A stretch of 64,000 nt of DNA from Uliginosibacterium aquaticum (GTDB lineage Bacteria; Pseudomonadota; Gammaproteobacteria; Burkholderiales; Rhodocyclaceae): assembly GCF_012972705.2 (NCBI RefSeq), contig NZ_JABCSC020000001.1, positions 124,001 to 188,000 on the forward strand, given 5' to 3'. Positions within the stretch are counted from its first letter, which is position 1; every line of letters starts with the position of its first letter. Below are positions 10,626-20,951 of this stretch, piece by piece. Both the position numbers and the translations under genes were made by a program. A model generated the notes under the pieces. The model did not search any database. It saw only the letters and a program-made list of their open reading frames with translations, and was not told the DNA's origin.

Positions 10626-11377
10626 GTACGTCGGGGCCGGCCATCACGGTACGTGATCTCACCATGGCTTATGACGGTCGGGTGATTCAGCATGATCTGA
10701 GCTTCGACGTCCAGCGTGGCGACATCTTCGTCATCATGGGGGGCAGCGGTTGTGGCAAGAGTACTCTGTTGCGTCACATGATCGGCTTGCAGTCACCGGC
10801 GGCGGGTACAGTGAAGTACGGCAGCGAGGATTTCTGGGCCGCTGATCCTGCTGCCCAGGCTGCCCTCAAGCGTCGCTTCGGCGTGCTGTTCCAGGCGGGT
10901 GCCTTATGGAGTTCGCTGACCCTGGCCGAAAACGTGGCCCTGCCACTGGAGGAGTTCTCCACCTTGCCGGCGGATGCAATTCGCGAGATTGTCAGCGTCA
11001 AGCTGGCGCTGGTTGGTCTGGCGGGCTTCGAGCATTACTATCCGAGCGAAATTTCAGGCGGCATGAAAAAGCGTGCCGGGCTCGCCAGGGCGATGGCCCT
11101 GAACCCGGACATCCTGTTCTTTGACGAGCCGTCGGCCGGGCTAGATCCGCTCAGCTCCAAGCGCCTGGATGAACTGATTCTGCAGTTGCGCGACAGCCTC
11201 GGTGCCACCATCGTGCTGGTAACCCATGAACTGGCGAGCATATTTGCGGTGGCGAATAACGCCATCTTTCTGGATGCCGAGAGTCGCAGCATGATCGCCA
11301 GCGGCGATCCGAAACAACTCCTGCACCATGGCCCGGCGGCCGTGCGTGCCTTTCTTTCGCGTGGAGACCTTCCGTGA
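10622..11377 (+). CDS. MlaF-like ABC transporter ATP-binding protein
   Basis: This 251-residue ATPase drives the MlaE-type permease encoded just upstream. It shows Walker A GGSGCGKSTLL (about residues 39-49), a Q loop in GVLFQAGALW, the ABC signature SGGMKKRAGLARA, typical of the Mla/Ttg2A branch, Walker B ILFFDEPSAGLDP and the H loop VTHEL. GTG at 10622 overlaps the permease stop. An in-frame extension to 10487 lies inside the permease gene and lacks family similarity, so the GTG start is chosen. The stop overlaps the GTG start of the MCE gene, indicating translational coupling. Confidence 0.92.
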   Translation: MSTSGPAITVRDLTMAYDGRVIQHDLSFDVQRGDIFVIMGGSGCGKSTLLRHMIGLQSPAAGTVKYGSEDFWAADPAAQAALKRRFGVLFQAGALWSSLTLAENVALPLEEFSTLPADAIREIVSVKLALVGLAGFEHYYPSEISGGMKKRAGLARAMALNPDILFFDEPSAGLDPLSSKRLDELILQLRDSLGATIVLVTHELASIFAVANNAIFLDAESRSMIASGDPKQLLHHGPAAVRAFLSRGDLP

Positions 11378-12375
11378 GTCAGCGCTCCAGTCCTACCTTG
11401 ATTGGCGCCTTTGTTTTTGGCGCCATGGTCTTGATCGTGATCGGGATCTTCCTGTTCACAGGCCATGATTTCTTCACCCGCAAACCGCGCTATGTGATGT
11501 ATTTCGAGGGATCGGTTTACGGACTGCAGATCGGAGCGCCGGTCGTCTTCCGTGGGGTGCAGATCGGCTCGGTGCAGCGCATCGACCTGCGATATGACGC
11601 CGGTCACGATCAGCTGGTGGTTCCGGTTGTAATGGAGGGGATTCCGCGCAAGGTGCTGGATGTGGACGGTGACGCGGCCGACGAACTGCTGCCGAATATC
11701 GACGAAATGGTCAATCGTGGCTTGCGTGCGCGCCTGGCCAGCCAGAGCATGCTGACCGGTCAGCTCTACATCGATCTCGATCTGTTGCCGGACAAGCCCT
11801 TGGTCTACCGCGCACCGACCAAACGCCTGCCGGAGATCCCCACCGTAGTGTCGCCAGTGCAGGAAATCGCCCAGAAGCTGCAACAGGTGGATCTTGAAAG
11901 CCTGCTCAAGGACATGGCGGCGATCGTTGAAAGCACCCGTGACTTCGTGCGCAGCCCGGAATTGCGCGCCTCGCTGGCCAAGGTTGATGCCAGCCTCGGT
12001 GCCATGCAAGGCGTGAGCCACCAACTCGAACAGCGGATCGGGCCCTTGGCGGATAAGCTCGACAAGAGCCTCGACAGCATCGTGCTCAACATGGACAAAA
12101 TGGGCCTTGCATCGGATGGCCTGGCAGGCATGAGCGCGCAGAGTGCTGCGCCGATGGAAAGCCTGACGCAGGCAGCCGACGAGTTGCGCCGTACTGCTGC
12201 GACCTTGTCCGAGCTGGCTGGCATGGGAGGGCCAGCCCTGCACGAGGCGGGTCAGACCCTGCGTGAGTTACGCAGCGCAGCCCAGTCCCTGCAGGAGCTC
12301 AGCGATACCCTCGAACGTCAGCCCAACGCGCTGCTGTTTGGCAGAAGCCCCGCCGCACGCAAGGAGCCCAAGTGA
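11374..12375 (+). CDS. MCE-domain (MlaD-like) lipid-binding protein
   Basis: This 333-residue protein has one N-terminal membrane anchor (about residues 9-30) and an MCE domain (about 38-118, with YFEGSVYGLQIGAPVVFRGVQIG). MCE domains form periplasmic hexamers that pass phospholipids between membranes. The C-terminal third (about 150-320) is a predicted helical region with Ala/Leu/Gln-rich heptads, much longer than in E. coli MlaD and closer to PqiB/YebT-like tubes or to Burkholderia-type MlaD. It starts with GTG overlapping the ATPase stop and ends overlapping the lipoprotein start, so permease, ATPase, MCE protein and lipoprotein form one tight operon. Confidence 0.9.
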   Translation: MSQRSSPTLIGAFVFGAMVLIVIGIFLFTGHDFFTRKPRYVMYFEGSVYGLQIGAPVVFRGVQIGSVQRIDLRYDAGHDQLVVPVVMEGIPRKVLDVDGDAADELLPNIDEMVNRGLRARLASQSMLTGQLYIDLDLLPDKPLVYRAPTKRLPEIPTVVSPVQEIAQKLQQVDLESLLKDMAAIVESTRDFVRSPELRASLAKVDASLGAMQGVSHQLEQRIGPLADKLDKSLDSIVLNMDKMGLASDGLAGMSAQSAAPMESLTQAADELRRTAATLSELAGMGGPALHEAGQTLRELRSAAQSLQELSDTLERQPNALLFGRSPAARKEPK

Positions 12376-12959
12376 TGAAGCGTCCTGCCATCCTCATTCT
12401 CGTGAGTCTGTTGCTCGCTGCCTGTAGTGCCAGCCCGCCACAGCCCCTGCAGCTCTATCAGCTCAGCCCGCAGGGCGCAGTGCAGGCCGGAGCCAGCCTG
12501 CCGGTGGCGGTGGGTCTCGGGCCGATGAAGTGGCCGGACTACCTGACGCGGCGTGGCCTGATCACGCGCCTGGATGATAACCGCCTCGAGGTGGCCGACA
12601 GTGAGCGCTGGGCTGAGCCGCTGGAGGCTGCCTTTGAGCGGGTGCTGCGCGACAATCTAGTGCGGCGTAGCAGCCCGAGCCGGCTACTGGCCTGGCCCTG
12701 GTCGCTGACCGAAGCGCCGGCGATTCAGGTGCCGCTCGAAGTGCTGCAGTTCGACGCCAGCGCGCAGGGCGAAGTGGTGCTGCGGGTGCGTTGGCGCATC
12801 GTGTCGCGCGAGAAGCAGGCACTTGCCGCTGAGCGCAGCAGTGAATACCGTGTAAAAGTCGCCGGGCGAGGCGCGACAGCCAGCGTGGCAGCACACAGTG
12901 AAGCTTTGGCGCGGCTGAGTGAAGACATTGCAGGCGCGCTGCAGACGATGCGGCCCTAA
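12375..12959 (+). CDS. PqiC/YmbA-like ABC-transport auxiliary lipoprotein
   Basis: This 194-residue protein has a lipoprotein signal peptide ending in a lipobox LLLAAC (Cys near residue 18) and a domain with the pattern YQLSPQG, then VAVGLGPMKWPDYLTRRGLITRL and SERWAEPLEAAFERVLRDNL, which is typical of the ABC-type transport auxiliary (PqiC) family. Such lipoproteins sit in the outer membrane and partner MCE proteins. ATG at 12375 has AGGAG eight bases upstream; a GTG three bases earlier is possible. It overlaps the MCE gene by one base and is the last gene of the operon. Confidence 0.85.
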   Translation: MKRPAILILVSLLLAACSASPPQPLQLYQLSPQGAVQAGASLPVAVGLGPMKWPDYLTRRGLITRLDDNRLEVADSERWAEPLEAAFERVLRDNLVRRSSPSRLLAWPWSLTEAPAIQVPLEVLQFDASAQGEVVLRVRWRIVSREKQALAAERSSEYRVKVAGRGATASVAAHSEALARLSEDIAGALQTMRP

Positions 12960-13132
12960 AAAGCTGTTTGCGATCTGACTGCGAGGCCGCTCATTGATCA
13001 CTGAGAGGGCTCATGCGTTGCTCGGAATCCTCATTTATCAACATAAACGCTGGTTCCTGTACTGCTCGTCACCCTGCTGACGGCCTCTCGCTACAGATCG
13101 TGAACAGCTTCTAAGGCGTTTCATATTCGGGG

Positions 13133-14929
13133 ATGCAGATGGACTGGAATCAGGAACTCGTCAATAGCGCGCTGTGGCTGGCCAAGGCCTTCGTCATCAG
13201 CGTGCTGGTGTTCGGTGGCATCGTGTTGTGGCTGGCTCGGCGCAGCGCCTGGGGGCGGCAGGTTAAACGGATCGCCTGGCCCTGGTTCGATCCACGCCGC
13301 AGCTGGCGGCCACTGGCGATGGTGGTGCTGCTGGTTCTGCTGACCCTGGTGTCGGTGCGCATGAATGTGCTGTTTTCCTTCTGGTACAACGGCATCTATA
13401 CCGCGATGCAGAAGCTGGAAGCCAAGCCTTTCTGGTTCCTGATGGGGGTATTCGGGGTGCTGGCCGCTTTGCATGTGGCGCGTGCTTTGTTCACCACCTA
13501 TCTGCGCGAATCCTTCCAGATCCGCTGGCGCGCAGCGCTGAGCGAGAGCCTGATGGAGCGCTGGCTGGCCGGCCAGACCTATCATCGCAGCCAGTATCTG
13601 GCGGAGCAGATCGACAACCCGGATCAGCGTATCCAGCAGGATGTCACCCAGTTCGTCGAAGGCACGCTGAAGCTTTCGCTGGGCATGCTGGAGGCCATCG
13701 TGTCCCTGATCGAATTCACCCTCATGCTGTGGGGCTTGTCCGGCGCGCTGGCTCTGCTGGGTTTCGAAATCCCGCGCGCGATGGTTTTTCTGGTCTACAT
13801 CTATGTGGCTGTGGCCACCGGGCTGGCAATCTGGATCGGCCGTCCGCTGATCGCACTGACTTTCCAGAACGAGCGCTTCAACGCCGACTTCCGCTACGCC
13901 CTGATCCGCCTGCGCGAATATGGCGAAAGCATTGCCTTCTATGCGGGAGAGCAAGTTGAGCGCAGCACCCTGCTGCAGCGCTTCGCCAGCGTGATCCGCA
14001 ATATGTGGGATCTGCTCTTTCGTGGCCTCAAACTGCAGGGTTTCAACCTGGCTGTGAGCCAGCTGGCGGTGGTCTTTCCGATCATTATCCAGGCGCCTCG
14101 GCTGTTCGCGCAGCAGATCACTTTGGGCGACCTGATGCAGACTTCGCAGGCCTTCGGCCAGGTGCAGGACGCGCTGTCCTTCTTTCGCAGTTCTTACGAT
14201 GAGTTCGCCAGCTATCGGGCAGTGCTGGCGCGCCTCGGCGGTTTTCTGGATGTCATCGATCAGACCGCAGCATTGCCGGCAGTGGAAATCCGCAGCGATG
14301 GTGCGCGGGTGGCCGTCAGCGCGCTGACGGTGCGTTCAACGACGCAGCAGGTGCTGCTTGCGGATCTTGACCTGGACCTGGCTGCCGGCGAATCCCTGCT
14401 GATTCGCGGCCCTTCCGGAGTGGGCAAGACCACCCTGCTGCGAGCTATGGCGGGGCTGTGGCCGTTTGCTGCGGGGCAGGTGGTGCGGCCGCAGGGGCGT
14501 GCCGTGCTGTTCCTGTCGCAGAAGCCTTATCTGCCTCTCGGTACGCTGCGCGCCGCGCTCTTCTACCCGGCGCCAGCACTCGTCAATGAGCATGCCGCCG
14601 AGGTGTTGCGTCAGTGTCAGCTTCCCCATCTGATCGAACGACTCGATGAAGAGGCTGACTGGAGCCGCATTCTCTCGCTGGGTGAGCAGCAACGCCTGGC
14701 CATCGGCCGCGCCCTGCTGGCAAAGCCCGCCGTGATTTTCATGGATGAGTCCAGCTCGGCGATGGACGAAGGCCTTGAGCACGCCATGTATGCCTTGCTG
14801 CGTGAGCGCCTGCCGGAGAGCACGCTGATCAGCGTCGGGCATCGCAGTAGCCTGCTGGCCTTCCATCAGCAGGCATTGCGCCTCGAAGGTGGCGGGGGCT
14901 GGTGTCTGGAGCGGCTCGCTGCGGTCTGA
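13133..14929 (+). CDS. SbmA/BacA-like ABC transporter, fused permease and ATPase (YddA type)
   Basis: This 598-residue protein combines an SbmA/BacA-type membrane domain (about residues 1-330, with a typical YNGIYTAMQ segment near 80 and [13 protein letters not shown] near 158) with a C-terminal ABC ATPase: Walker [12 protein letters not shown] (near 422), signature [16 protein letters not shown] and Walker [14 protein letters not shown]. Relatives include YddA and the mycobacterial Rv1819c, which import varied hydrophilic compounds such as cobalamin and peptides; the substrate here is unknown. It lies alone, 173 bp after the MCE operon. Confidence 0.87.
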   Translation: MQMDWNQELVNSALWLAKAFVISVLVFGGIVLWLARRSAWGRQVKRIAWPWFDPRRSWRPLAMVVLLVLLTLVSVRMNVLFSFWYNGIYTAMQKLEAKPFWFLMGVFGVLAALHVARALFTTYLRESFQIRWRAALSESLMERWLAGQTYHRSQYLAEQIDNPDQRIQQDVTQFVEGTLKLSLGMLEAIVSLIEFTLMLWGLSGALALLGFEIPRAMVFLVYIYVAVATGLAIWIGRPLIALTFQNERFNADFRYALIRLREYGESIAFYAGEQVERSTLLQRFASVIRNMWDLLFRGLKLQGFNLAVSQLAVVFPIIIQAPRLFAQQITLGDLMQTSQAFGQVQDALSFFRSSYDEFASYRAVLARLGGFLDVIDQTAALPAVEIRSDGARVAVSALTVRSTTQQVLLADLDLDLAAGESLLIRGPSGVGKTTLLRAMAGLWPFAAGQVVRPQGRAVLFLSQKPYLPLGTLRAALFYPAPALVNEHAAEVLRQCQLPHLIERLDEEADWSRILSLGEQQRLAIGRALLAKPAVIFMDESSSAMDEGLEHAMYALLRERLPESTLISVGHRSSLLAFHQQALRLEGGGGWCLERLAAV

Positions 14930-14939
14930 TTCACACTCT

Positions 14940-14990
14940 GACACACAGGGCAGGCATGCCCGGGGAACTCTCCGCGTCGCCCTTGTGTCT
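14940..14990 (+). terminator. Possible terminator hairpin after the ABC transporter
   Basis: The arms GACACACAGGGC and GCCCTTGTGTC pair with one bulge across a long 27-base loop and are followed by TTTAAT. The weak tail and long loop make this a tentative terminator. The rest of the 249-bp gap up to the BCCT gene shows no convincing gene. Confidence 0.35.
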
Positions 14991-15178
14991 TTAATGAAAG
15001 ACATGGATGACTTGTTGATGGATGCTTTTTGCATTTTTGTTGTCCACTGCATGCCTGCCAACATCTTTAGTTGAGCAGTTTCTGTGCGCCGCGCAGCGCG
15101 CATCCCCTGCCGCAAGTTTCATGCTGTTTCTGTCCGTAGCTGACAGCGCTTGCTTGCGTGCCATGACAGGAGAATCAG

Positions 15179-17194
15179 ATGAGTGAAGTGCGAGCGCCCT
15201 TCCACACTTTCAACCTGCCCGTGTTATTACCCAGCCTGGTTTTGATCATTGGCCTGCTGATCTTCTGTGGCAGCGATCCAGCCGGAGCCGAAGCTTTTCT
15301 GAGCAGCGTACAGGGCTGGATCGCAACACGTTTCTCGTGGTTTTACATTCTGGCCGTGTCCGGTTTCGTGATCTTCCTGCTCGGGATTGCGCTGAGTGCT
15401 TATGGCAAGATCCGGCTGGGTAGCGATGAATCCGAGCCGGAATTCAGCTTCCCTTCCTGGCTGGCGATGCTGTTTGCCGCTGGCATGGGCATCGGTCTGA
15501 TGTACTACGGTGTCGGGGAGCCGCTACAGCATTTCGTTTCACCACCGCTGGGCGAGGGCAGAACGCTTTTGGCCGCGCGCGAGGCTATGAGTAGTACCTT
15601 CCTGCACTGGGGCTTCGGCGCCTGGGCCATTTATGGCACGGTGGGTCTGGTGCTGGCTTATTTTGGCTTCCGCTACAACCTGCCATTGTCGTTGCGCTCC
15701 GGTCTTTACCCGATCCTGCGCGAGCGTATCCACGGGCCGGCGGGCCATGCAGTCGACATTTTCGCGCTGTGCTGCACCTTGTTCGGCCTGGCGCCTTCGG
15801 TTGGCCTGGGCGTGGTGCAACTGGCTGCCGGGATTCATCGCCTGACCGGCTGGGATACCAGTGGTTTTGCTGTGCAGCTGGGCCTGATTGCTGGGGTGAT
15901 CGTCCTGGCCGGCATTTCCGCGGCGACCGGCGTGGGCAAGGGCGTGCGGCGCCTCTCCGAGCTGAACCTGGTGCTGGCTGTGCTGCTGATGCTCTTCGTG
16001 CTGTTCGCGGGCCCAACGCAGTATCTGCTGGGGGCGTTTGGCGACAATCTGGGGCATTACCTCGGCAACTTTGCCAGCCTCAGCCTGCGCAACTTCACCT
16101 ATGCGCAGGCTAACAGCGAAGGCTGGCTGACAGGCTGGACTGTTCTCTACTGGGCCTGGTGGATGTCCTGGTCACCCTTTGTGGGTCTATTCATCGCCCG
16201 CATCTCGCGCGGCCGCACGATCCGCGAATTCATCGCCGGCGTGCTGCTGATCCCCAGTGTGTTCACCTTCCTGTGGATGACGGTGTTCGGCAATTCGGTG
16301 ATCTGGTTTGACATGAATGTGGCCCAGGGGGCGCTTTCTGCTACAGCAGGCAACGTCGATGCGCTGCTGTTTAGCTTCTTCGACTATCTGCCGCTACCGC
16401 TCTTGACTTCGACAGTGGCGCTGCTGCTGATCAGTGTGTTCTTTGTGACTTCAGCGGATTCTGGAGCGTTGATGCTGGACATGCTCTCGTCCCGGAGTGA
16501 TCGCCCCTCACCGGTCTGGCAGCGTCTGTTCTGGGCCGTGTTGCTGGGCGTGACAGCCGCCGTGCTGATGGGTACCGGTGGCCAGAAGGCCTTGATGACC
16601 ATGACCCTGATCGCGGCTTTGCCCTTTGCGGTGATCATGCTGCTGCTGGTGTATTCGTTGTGGCGCGGGCTGGCGGCGGACCATCGCCATGCGCAGCAGA
16701 AATTCACCCCTGCCAGTTCCTTCTGGAATGGCCTGCACTGGAAGCAGCGGCTGGATCAGATCCTGCACCAGCCAACCGAGTATGACGTGAAGCACTTCAT
16801 CACCCGGCTGGTGCTCCCGGCGCTGGAGGAGGTGGCGGCTGAAATGCGTAGCAAGGGCTGTGCGGCGGAACTCCGTCACGAAGCGGATGGCGCCTGCGCG
16901 CTGGTGATGCCGCAAGCCAGCCTGCGCGACTTTGTGTACGGGGTGCGTCCTGTGCCACGCCCGCTGGCAGCCTTCGCATTGAATGCAACCGGTTTGCCGG
17001 CGAGCGAGCGTCGCCATACCTGGGCGCCGCTGACCTTCTTTGCGGACGGCCGCAGCGGCTACACCATCGAGTATCTGCGTCGTGAGGAAGTGATCGCTGA
17101 TGTACTGCGCCAGTACGAGCGTTATCTGGCCCTGAGCCAGAGCCCGCAGGCGCACCTCATCAATACCACGCCGGAGCATCGGCCCGTGGCCTGA
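15179..17194 (+). CDS. BCCT-family betaine/choline/carnitine transporter
   Basis: This 671-residue protein has about twelve membrane segments and the BCCT signature WAWWMSWSPFVGLFIARIS (about residues 326-344). Members import quaternary ammonium compounds such as choline and glycine betaine with Na+ or H+. FAAGMGIGLMYYGVGEP (near 100) is another family hallmark. The cytoplasmic C-terminal part beyond about residue 515 is a long extension of some 150 residues, as in the osmoregulated BetT branch, and may regulate activity. AGGAGAA lies just before the ATG. No choline oxidase genes are nearby, so osmoprotection is more likely than catabolism. Confidence 0.92.
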   Translation: MSEVRAPFHTFNLPVLLPSLVLIIGLLIFCGSDPAGAEAFLSSVQGWIATRFSWFYILAVSGFVIFLLGIALSAYGKIRLGSDESEPEFSFPSWLAMLFAAGMGIGLMYYGVGEPLQHFVSPPLGEGRTLLAAREAMSSTFLHWGFGAWAIYGTVGLVLAYFGFRYNLPLSLRSGLYPILRERIHGPAGHAVDIFALCCTLFGLAPSVGLGVVQLAAGIHRLTGWDTSGFAVQLGLIAGVIVLAGISAATGVGKGVRRLSELNLVLAVLLMLFVLFAGPTQYLLGAFGDNLGHYLGNFASLSLRNFTYAQANSEGWLTGWTVLYWAWWMSWSPFVGLFIARISRGRTIREFIAGVLLIPSVFTFLWMTVFGNSVIWFDMNVAQGALSATAGNVDALLFSFFDYLPLPLLTSTVALLLISVFFVTSADSGALMLDMLSSRSDRPSPVWQRLFWAVLLGVTAAVLMGTGGQKALMTMTLIAALPFAVIMLLLVYSLWRGLAADHRHAQQKFTPASSFWNGLHWKQRLDQILHQPTEYDVKHFITRLVLPALEEVAAEMRSKGCAAELRHEADGACALVMPQASLRDFVYGVRPVPRPLAAFALNATGLPASERRHTWAPLTFFADGRSGYTIEYLRREEVIADVLRQYERYLALSQSPQAHLINTTPEHRPVA

Positions 17195-17199
17195 GGCTG

Positions 17200-17242
17200 A
17201 CACCGGCAGTGCCCCTTGCATGCGGGCCTGCCGGTGTTTTTC
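17200..17242 (+). terminator. Rho-independent terminator after the BCCT gene
   Basis: A perfect 10-bp stem (ACACCGGCAG and CTGCCGGTGT) encloses an 18-base loop and is followed by TTTTC. It separates the BCCT gene from the convergent gene that ends at 17250. Confidence 0.8.
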
Positions 17243-17249
17243 TGTGTGA

Positions 17250-18275
17250 TCAGAGCCAGCGTTCGGCGCTGTCGAGCTTGAGCTTGCGCCCCTCACCGAT
17301 CAGGCTGCGATCCACCCGCAGCGGGAGGAAGGCGCGGCGTTGCGGCAACTGGCGTGTGAAGCTGACCACGCCGAATTCAACCTCCTCGCCGCTGTGGCCT
17401 TCGCAGACCACGTTCATGCTATCGAGACGCACCGTGCGCCGTTCGATCTGCAGGTGTTTGGCCGGCTCGGTCAGTACTTCCACCAGATAGCCGAGCTGGC
17501 GCTCCAGCAAGTCTTCCGAGCCCCCGAGGGCGGCGAGTTCGGCTTCATTCTCCTCAAGCTTCTGCAGCAAGGCGTGCGAGTCATCGTTGCTCACCAGCAG
17601 GCCATCCCCACCGAGGAAGGAATCCGCCCCGGCGCCGCGTTGGCGGAAGGTGGCGAGGCGGGCGCTGATCAGCTGGCGCTGCTCGGCGAGTTCGCGGCGT
17701 TGGGCCTGCTCGCCTTCCATGTGCTCCAGTGCGGTGACGGCCAGCTCATCGAGCAGGCGGCGGGCCACACTGCGCCACAGATCCTGTTCTGTGCGGGCAA
17801 ACAGGCGCAGGCGCGGCTGGCGGAAGGAGAGCGCGGTCTGCGCCACATCGCGCACCACCATCTGCCCCTGCATGCCGACGCCGAAATGCCGGTTCTCTTC
17901 GTACTCCATGGCGAGCACGGCATAGATTGGATCGAGCGGCGAACTCTGGGCTGCGTAATTGCGCAGGGCGTCGCAGCTGCCGAACACTTCCTGCATGCTG
18001 TCGGCGGCGCCGAAGAATGCGTGCAATGAGGGGTCCAGCGACCAGGCGAGGGCCGTAGCGTCATGCACGGCCGGCATGTCGCCACGGCGCGCCATCAGGA
18101 ACTCCAGGCAGATGCGCACCGGCCCGCTGAGCCGTTCGTAGTAGCGCGGCACCAGCGTCAGGCGTGAATCCGTCATCTTCACCAGATAGGCAATGGTGTT
18201 GTCGATCAGATCGGGGGACAGGCGTTCATCGCCGACGCTGGGGGTGCTCTGGCGGAACCAGTCGAGTAATCCCAT
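17250..18275 (-). CDS. Conserved hypothetical protein, soluble, 341 residues
   Basis: I do not recognise this protein. It begins MGLLDWFR, is soluble and mostly helical, with no signal peptide or membrane segment. A helical stretch rich in Glu, Gln and Arg at about residues 190-255 (AVTALEHMEGEQAQRRELAEQRQ onward) could be a coiled coil, followed by a PilZ-sized C-terminal part of about 90 residues that ends in basic and hydrophobic strands (MNVVCEGHSGEEVEFGVVSF). An AGGAAG site lies nine bases before the ATG at 18275. It diverges from ruvB with a 68-bp gap. Codon use and GC match the core genome. Confidence 0.75.
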   Translation of the reverse strand: MGLLDWFRQSTPSVGDERLSPDLIDNTIAYLVKMTDSRLTLVPRYYERLSGPVRICLEFLMARRGDMPAVHDATALAWSLDPSLHAFFGAADSMQEVFGSCDALRNYAAQSSPLDPIYAVLAMEYEENRHFGVGMQGQMVVRDVAQTALSFRQPRLRLFARTEQDLWRSVARRLLDELAVTALEHMEGEQAQRRELAEQRQLISARLATFRQRGAGADSFLGGDGLLVSNDDSHALLQKLEENEAELAALGGSEDLLERQLGYLVEVLTEPAKHLQIERRTVRLDSMNVVCEGHSGEEVEFGVVSFTRQLPQRRAFLPLRVDRSLIGEGRKLKLDSAERWL

Positions 18276-18343
18276 GATGGTCTTCCTTGCGTGCTGATTT
18301 TCAAGAGTACGCCAGCCCTGTGCCCTGTGCTATGTTCCTCGTC

Positions 18344-19408
18344 ATGATTCAAACAGATCAGATTCAGGGCACAGGCGCGCCGCGCATCGTTTCCGCCGTG
18401 ACCACCACGCCGCAGGAAGACGCCATCGAGCGCGCCTTGCGCCCCAAGCGCCTGGCCGAATATGTGGGCCAGCAGAAGATCCGCGAGCAGCTCGAAATCT
18501 TCATCCACGCTGCCAAGAATCGCCAGGAAGCGCTCGACCACGTCCTGCTCTTCGGCCCGCCCGGCCTCGGCAAGACCACGCTGGCGCACATCATTGCCGC
18601 CGAGATGGGCGTGAACCTGCGCCAGACCTCCGGCCCGGTGCTGGAGCGCGCTGGAGATCTGGCCGCGCTGCTGACCAATCTTGAGCCGCACGACGTGCTG
18701 TTCATCGACGAAATCCACCGCCTCTCACCGGTGGTCGAGGAAATCCTCTATCCCGCGCTGGAGGACTACCAGATCGACATCATGATCGGCGAGGGCCCGG
18801 CGGCGCGCTCGGTGAAGCTCGACCTGCCGCCCTTCACCCTGGTCGGCGCCACCACCCGCGCCGGCATGCTCACCAACCCGCTGCGCGACCGCTTTGGCAT
18901 CAATGCGCGACTGGAGTTCTATACGCCCGAGGAATTGGGTTTCATCGTCAGCCGCTCGGCCGGCTTGCTCGGTGTGGCGATCGAGGATGAAGGCGCGCTC
19001 GAAATCGCCCGCCGTGCGCGCGGAACCCCGCGTATCGCCAACCGTCTGCTGCGGCGTTGTCGTGACTATGCCGAGGTCAAGGCCGACGGCCGCATCACCA
19101 AGCTGGTGGCGGATGCCGCTCTGTCGATGCTGGACGTAGATCACCTTGGCCTCGATCTGATGGACCGCAAGATGCTCGGCGCGATGCTCGAGAAGTTCGG
19201 TGGTGGCCCGGTCGGGCTGGACAATCTGGCCGCAGCCATCGGCGAAGCACCGGACACCATCGAAGATGTGCTGGAGCCCTATCTGATCCAGCAGGGTTAT
19301 CTGCAGCGCACGCCGCGTGGCCGCGTCGCCACGCCGGTGATGTGGCGCCATTTCGGACTGGTGCAGCCGAGCAGCGGTGCGCCGGATCTCTTCGAGGGCG
19401 GCCAATGA
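18344..19408 (+). CDS. ruvB: Holliday junction branch migration ATPase RuvB
   Basis: This 354-residue AAA+ helicase forms the hexameric motor that moves Holliday junctions with RuvA. Walker [13 protein letters not shown], Walker [10 protein letters not shown], sensor 1 GATTRAGML, the arginine finger in NPLRDRFG and the winged-helix C-terminal domain ([13 protein letters not shown]) are all present. The start at 18344 (MIQTDQIQ) gives a normal length. An upstream in-frame extension has no family similarity. ruvA and ruvC are not in the window. Its stop overlaps the ATG of the DUF502 gene. Confidence 0.97.
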   Translation: MIQTDQIQGTGAPRIVSAVTTTPQEDAIERALRPKRLAEYVGQQKIREQLEIFIHAAKNRQEALDHVLLFGPPGLGKTTLAHIIAAEMGVNLRQTSGPVLERAGDLAALLTNLEPHDVLFIDEIHRLSPVVEEILYPALEDYQIDIMIGEGPAARSVKLDLPPFTLVGATTRAGMLTNPLRDRFGINARLEFYTPEELGFIVSRSAGLLGVAIEDEGALEIARRARGTPRIANRLLRRCRDYAEVKADGRITKLVADAALSMLDVDHLGLDLMDRKMLGAMLEKFGGGPVGLDNLAAAIGEAPDTIEDVLEPYLIQQGYLQRTPRGRVATPVMWRHFGLVQPSSGAPDLFEGGQ

Positions 19409-20040
19409 AACGCATCCTGAAGGCGCCGCTGAATACCTTCCTGGCGGGGCTGCTGGCCTCGCTGCCACTGATCCTCACCTTCATCATGCTGGGCTGGGTC
19501 GCCAATCTGATCAAGCAACTGCTTGGGCCGGGCAGCATCATCGGCGGCCTGTTCTCGGCAATCGGCCTGCAGATGGTGGAAAACGAGTGGAAAGCCTATC
19601 TGCTCGGGGTGCTGGTGTTGCTCAGCGTGGTGTTTGCTCTTGGCCTGGTGGTGCAGACCAGCTTGCGCCGCCACCTGCGGGCATTGATCGACCGCAGCGT
19701 CAAGCGCCTGCCCCTGATCGGCACGCTGTATGACGCCACGGATCGCTTCGTCGGCATGTTCGATCGCAAGCAGCAGACTGATCTGGCGGCCATGAAACCG
19801 GTGTGGTGCTTCTTCGGTGGTGAGGGCGGCACGGCTGTACTGGCCCTGATGCCCAATCCGGCGATCATCGAGTTGGGCGGCAAGCCCTACCGTACGGTGC
19901 TGGTGCCGACTGCGCCGATCCCGATCGGTGGCGGCCTGCTGTATGTGCCGGCCGAATGGGTAAAGCCGGCGGATATGGGTGTCGAGCAACTCTCCAGCAT
20001 CTATCTTTCCATGGGGCTCACGGCTCCGAGCAAAGCCTGA
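19405..20040 (+). CDS. DUF502-family membrane protein
   Basis: This 211-residue protein has two membrane segments (about residues 9-36 and 62-86) with a short loop, and a C-terminal soluble domain with [17 protein letters not shown] (near 105) and [22 protein letters not shown] (near 170), both hallmarks of DUF502. The function of the family is unknown. The ATG overlaps the ruvB stop (ATGA), so translation is coupled; an ORF extension upstream lies inside ruvB and is rejected. Confidence 0.85.
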   Translation: MKRILKAPLNTFLAGLLASLPLILTFIMLGWVANLIKQLLGPGSIIGGLFSAIGLQMVENEWKAYLLGVLVLLSVVFALGLVVQTSLRRHLRALIDRSVKRLPLIGTLYDATDRFVGMFDRKQQTDLAAMKPVWCFFGGEGGTAVLALMPNPAIIELGGKPYRTVLVPTAPIPIGGGLLYVPAEWVKPADMGVEQLSSIYLSMGLTAPSKA

Positions 20041-20103
20041 CAAATCCGGGCCGATCGAACCTGTTGTAGGCGACAATACGCTATTGACTCTCCGGTACCT
20101 GCC

Positions 20104-20820
<717 letters not shown>

Positions 20821-20867
20821 GCAGTCTGTGGCCCCAGGCTCGGGCCGGGCGGGCTGAGTAGAAATGT

Positions 20868-20896
20868 GCGCCGGCTTGTGCCGGCGTAGCTTTTTG
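20868..20896 (+). terminator. Rho-independent terminator after the YecA-like gene
   Basis: A 7-bp GC stem (CGCCGGC and GCCGGCG, loop TTGT) is followed by TAGC and TTTTT. It lies between the YecA-like gene and the convergent HDOD gene. Confidence 0.75.
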
Positions 20897-20951
20897 TGAG
20901 CGTCGTTACTGGGTAGTCCTAAAGGCGCAGCCTCGGGGCGTTGAGCGGTTT

